A program made the position numbers and the translations under genes. Below, one piece after another: positions 61,540-64,000 of a stretch of DNA of 64,000 bases. The notes under the pieces are model-generated. The model searched no databases. It was given only the letters and a program-made list of their open reading frames with translations, and was not told the DNA's origin. Every line of letters begins with the position of its first letter. Within the stretch, counting starts at the first letter, position 1. This DNA comes from Polaribacter sp. Q13. Lineage in GTDB: Bacteria; Bacteroidota; Bacteroidia; Flavobacteriales; Flavobacteriaceae. The stretch is from the NCBI RefSeq assembly GCF_016858305.2, contig NZ_CP074436.1:3678001-3742000 (forward strand), in the 5' to 3' direction.

Positions 61540-62082
61540 ATGAAAAAACTATTTTTATTTCTGTTAAGTACAGCGCTTTTAACTTCGTGTAGTGCGATAA
61601 AAGTTACTACAGATTATGATAGCAAGGTAGATTTTAATCAATATAAAACCTTTGCTTTTTACAAACCAGGAATTGATAAAGCAGAAATTTCCGATTTAGA
61701 TAAAAAACGAATTTTACGAGCTATTGAGTCAGAATTATTAACTCAAGGGTTTACTAAATCCGATAATCCGGACATGTTGGTGAGTATTTTTACTAAATCT
61801 AGAGAAAAAGTAAACGTAAATCAAAATAATGGTTTTGGCTATGGCTACGGTTGGGGTTGGAGCCCATGGATGATGGGAGGTATGAATAATAATATTAATG
61901 TTTCTCAATATACAGAAGGTACTTTGTTTATTGATTTTATTGATAAAAAGAAAAAAGAATTAATTTGGCAAGGAATAGGAACTGGGGCTTTAAAACTTCA
62001 GAATAGAGAAAAAAAAGAGGCTAGAATTAAAGAGTTTGTAAAAGAGATTATTTCTAGATTTCCTCCAGGAAAAGAAAAATAA
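61540..62082 (+). CDS. DUF4136-type lipoprotein
   Basis: 180 residues with lipoprotein signal (LSTALLTSC, Cys17). DUF4136 features: VTTDYDSKVDFNQYKTFAFY near the N-terminus, IESELLTQGF, then a Gly/Tyr/Trp/Met-rich loop (about 99-117), EGTLFIDFIDKKKKELIWQG. Outer-membrane or periplasmic; function of the family unknown. It ends with a terminator at 62091. Confidence 0.88.
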   Translation: MKKLFLFLLSTALLTSCSAIKVTTDYDSKVDFNQYKTFAFYKPGIDKAEISDLDKKRILRAIESELLTQGFTKSDNPDMLVSIFTKSREKVNVNQNNGFGYGYGWGWSPWMMGGMNNNINVSQYTEGTLFIDFIDKKKKELIWQGIGTGALKLQNREKKEARIKEFVKEIISRFPPGKEK

Positions 62083-62090
62083 AAGTTTAA

Positions 62091-62116
62091 AAAGCGTTCT
62101 TAGGAACGCTTTTTTA
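62091..62116 (+). terminator. Terminator of the DUF4136 gene
   Basis: AAAGCGTTC pairs with GAACGCTTT around TTAG, followed by a U run. Confidence 0.85.
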
Positions 62117-62141
62117 ATGGATTAAAAACTATTTTTGTAGT

Positions 62142-62306
62142 GTGTATAATAAAAGAATAGAATTAGAAGAAGGTGATTTTTATGTAAACGAACAAGGTTA
62201 TAAAGTGTTTACAGAAAAGTTTCATCTAAAAAGAGGTCATTGCTGTAAAAGTGGGTGTAAACATTGCCCTTATGGTTATGATAAAAAAACAGATAGTTTT
62301 AAGTAA
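62142..62306 (+). CDS. DUF5522-type cysteine-rich small protein
   Basis: 54 residues from a GTG; the frame is closed by a TAA at 62115 and holds no ATG. It carries GDFYVNEQGYKVFTEKFHLK and CCKSGCKHCPYGY, the signature of the DUF5522 family, whose four conserved cysteines may bind metal. It is too short for the usual ORF cut-off. Function unknown. Confidence 0.8.
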   Translation: MYNKRIELEEGDFYVNEQGYKVFTEKFHLKRGHCCKSGCKHCPYGYDKKTDSFK

Positions 62307-62351
62307 ATAGTGACTTTTAAAGGGAAATAGTTTCCAAAGAGTAGATAAGAT

Positions 62352-63065
62352 ATGATAAAAATGATAAAAAGAATTTTAGTTTTAGTAATTGCAATTCAGT
62401 TAGTAGGATGTGCAGAATTACAAAAAGTAGCAAACCAAGTTTCACAAAGTACAGGTTTAAGTCAAGAGCAAATAGGTAATGGTTTGCGTGAGGCTTTAGA
62501 TAAAGGAATAAAGGATCAAGTTTCTAAATTAACTGCAACAAACGGGTTTTATAAAAACGATTTGGTAAAAATTATGTTGCCAGAAGAACTACAAGCTGTA
62601 GACAAAGGTTTACGTAAAGTAGGTTTAAGTAATTTGGCAGATGAGGGAATTAAAGTTTTAAACAGAGCGGCAGAAGATGCTGTAAAAACGGCAACTCCAA
62701 TTTTTGTGAATGCAGTAAAAGATATGACGTTTGCAGATGCTAAAACAATTCTTTTAGGAGACCAAAATGCTGCAACTTCTTATTTACAGGGTAAAACAAC
62801 CGATAATTTAACGGCTAGTTTTAGTCCAGTAATTAAAAACTCTTTTTCTAAAGTAGGGGCAGATAAAGTTTGGAGTAACTTAATTAGTAAGTATAATTCT
62901 ATTCCTTTTGTAAAGAGTGTAAATCCAGATTTAACACAGTATGTTACCAATCAAGCCTTAAAAGGTGTTTTTACAATGATTGAAGTTGAAGAAAAAGGAA
63001 TTAGAGAAAATGTAGGTTTACGCAGTACTGCGTTATTAAAGCAGGTGTTTGCGTTGCAAGATTAA
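62352..63065 (+). CDS. DUF4197 lipoprotein
   Basis: 237 residues with lipoprotein signal (LVIAIQLVGC, Cys20). DUF4197 hallmarks: LREALDKGIKDQVSKL, IMLPEELQAVDKGLRKVG, FADAKTILLGDQNAATSYL and the C-terminal TNQALKGVFTMIEVEEKGIR. Helical; periplasmic; function unknown. It is followed by a strong terminator. Confidence 0.9.
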   Translation: MIKMIKRILVLVIAIQLVGCAELQKVANQVSQSTGLSQEQIGNGLREALDKGIKDQVSKLTATNGFYKNDLVKIMLPEELQAVDKGLRKVGLSNLADEGIKVLNRAAEDAVKTATPIFVNAVKDMTFADAKTILLGDQNAATSYLQGKTTDNLTASFSPVIKNSFSKVGADKVWSNLISKYNSIPFVKSVNPDLTQYVTNQALKGVFTMIEVEEKGIRENVGLRSTALLKQVFALQD

Positions 63066-63093
63066 GAATATAGAAAATAAATAACATATTTTA

Positions 63094-63130
63094 AAAAAGA
63101 CTCTGCTTTTTACAAAGCAGAGTCTTTTTT
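63094..63130 (+). terminator. Terminator of the DUF4197 gene
   Basis: AAAGACTCTGCTTT pairs with AAAGCAGAGTCTTT around TTAC and leads into a U run. Confidence 0.88.
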
Positions 63131-63309
63131 GTTTGTATTTTTTAGCTAACGGCTCCTCATTATGGAATTATCATCAAAATTACCATATTAGTGTATTATA
63201 TTCTCTTTATTATTAATTTTATTGAATTATTTTTAAATAAATTAACATTTCCCTTTTTATTTTAAGAAAATTTTAAGATGTTTGACATAATTAATTCAAA
63301 TAAGATATA

Positions 63310-64000
63310 ATGGAGAGAAGAATTTTAAAAGCATCCCTAACACTATTTTTAGGGTTTATTGTGCAAATTACTTTCGCGCAAAAGAAAACTGTTTCTGGTA
63401 CTGTTTCAGATGCGTCAGGAAAACTACCTGGAGTAAGTGTAGCTGTTAAAGGTACTAGTACAGGTACAGAAACTGATTTTGAAGGTAATTATGCTATTTC
63501 TGTCACCGAAGGAGATATTTTGGTGTTTAGCTATTTAGGCTATAAACCAAATCAAAAAAAAATAGGTAAGTTTAGCAAATTTAACGTAGTGTTAAAGGAG
63601 GGTAGCAGTGAGTTAGATGAAGTTGTTATTGTTGGATATGGTACTCAAAGCAAGAGAAAATTAACAGACAATATTGTAAAATTAAGTTCAGATGATATTG
63701 CAGATGTGCCTACACCTAGTGTTATGAATTCATTAGCAGGTAAGGCTGCTGGTGTTCAAATTAGCCAAACAAATGGTAAGGTAGAAGGTGGTCTAAATTT
63801 TAGAATTAGAGGGCAGTCTAGTATTAGTGCAGGTTCAGATCCTTTGTATGTTTTAGATGGAATTCCATTAATAAACAGCAATGAGTCTAATAATGGGTCT
63901 CCAACAAATCCATTATTAACTTTGAGTCCTAATGAGATAGAATCTATAGATATTTTAAAAGATGCTTCTTCGGCAGCAATTTATGGAGCAAGAGGAGCAA
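63310..64000 (+). CDS. SusC/RagA-family TonB-dependent transporter, N-terminal part
   Basis: 230 codons are in the window, cut by the right edge. Signal peptide ending TFAQ (about 24), CarboxypepD_reg-like domain (TVSGTVSDASGKLPGVSVAV; TSTGTETDFEGNYAIS), and the start of a SusC-type plug with LDEVVIVGYGTQSKRKLT, IRGQSSISAG and LSPNEIESIDILKDASSAAI. It would work with a SusD partner expected downstream. Substrate cannot be inferred here. Confidence 0.93.
   Translation, partial: MERRILKASLTLFLGFIVQITFAQKKTVSGTVSDASGKLPGVSVAVKGTSTGTETDFEGNYAISVTEGDILVFSYLGYKPNQKKIGKFSKFNVVLKEGSSELDEVVIVGYGTQSKRKLTDNIVKLSSDDIADVPTPSVMNSLAGKAAGVQISQTNGKVEGGLNFRIRGQSSISAGSDPLYVLDGIPLINSNESNNGSPTNPLLTLSPNEIESIDILKDASSAAIYGARGA

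Overview
The window looks like chromosome from a marine member of the Flavobacteriaceae (Bacteroidota). Polaribacter or Tenacibaculum-like is my guess, not shown. Evidence: very AT-rich DNA; SusC/SusD-type and other TonB-dependent receptors with CarboxypepD_reg-like N-termini; LytS/LytTR pairs; many lipoproteins; and the Bacteroidota promoter -7 element TAnnTTTG before several genes. There is no IS element, prophage, CRISPR array, rRNA or tRNA gene that I can see. The sequence is ordinary core and accessory chromosome sprinkled with short dispersed palindromic repeats.

Region by region: (1) 1-5371 is a glycan or glycoside uptake locus: TonB receptor, GH63-like glycosidase and sodium:solute symporter (cut by the window edge) on the minus strand, with a divergent LacI-type regulator and a clear palindromic operator between them. 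(2) 5383-9770 holds a CLC chloride transporter with CBS domains, a small membrane protein and aspS. (3) 10108-16414 holds a TPR-LuxR regulator and a run of small exported proteins, including an OmpA-domain remnant and a gene broken by an in-frame stop. (4) 16538-23636 holds rsmI, an ECF sigma/anti-sigma pair followed by a protein made of two TonB-plug-like modules, an aldo/keto reductase flanked by an intact and a decayed HopJ gene, a uracil-DNA-glycosylase-like gene, an HTH regulator, a possible small RNA and an AhpD-like protein. (5) 23705-30419 has a dipeptide epimerase and an AONS-like aminotransferase convergent with a SusC/SusD pair, suggesting peptide uptake and salvage. (6) 30639-43932 has an OsmC protein, recJ, a PIF1-HRDC helicase, an aldehyde dehydrogenase, a YgiQ radical SAM protein, a LytS/LytTR pair, a short SDR and a flavin monooxygenase with an added N-terminal CxxCxGxG pair. 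(7) 44146-48355 has a GH43 lipoprotein and a co-directional set: an 11-cysteine metallothionein-like peptide, a SigZ-like sigma factor with a cysteine tail, a dienelactone-hydrolase-like protein and a methyltransferase.

(8) 48634-56135 is the best candidate for an undescribed system: a TPR/LytS kinase and LytTR regulator directly followed by five co-directional genes (two paralogous small-domain proteins, a lipoprotein, an unknown protein, and an M48 metallopeptidase fused to a TerB-like domain). (9) 56364-64000 holds a fused acyl-CoA mutase (IcmF type by its Gln at the specificity position) whose interdomain linkers contain translated dispersed repeats, an M15 peptidase, a small HExxH membrane protein, DUF4136, DUF5522 and DUF4197-type proteins, and the start of another SusC-type receptor.

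All family calls come from reading motifs; no database search was possible. Promoter and hairpin calls are by eye.
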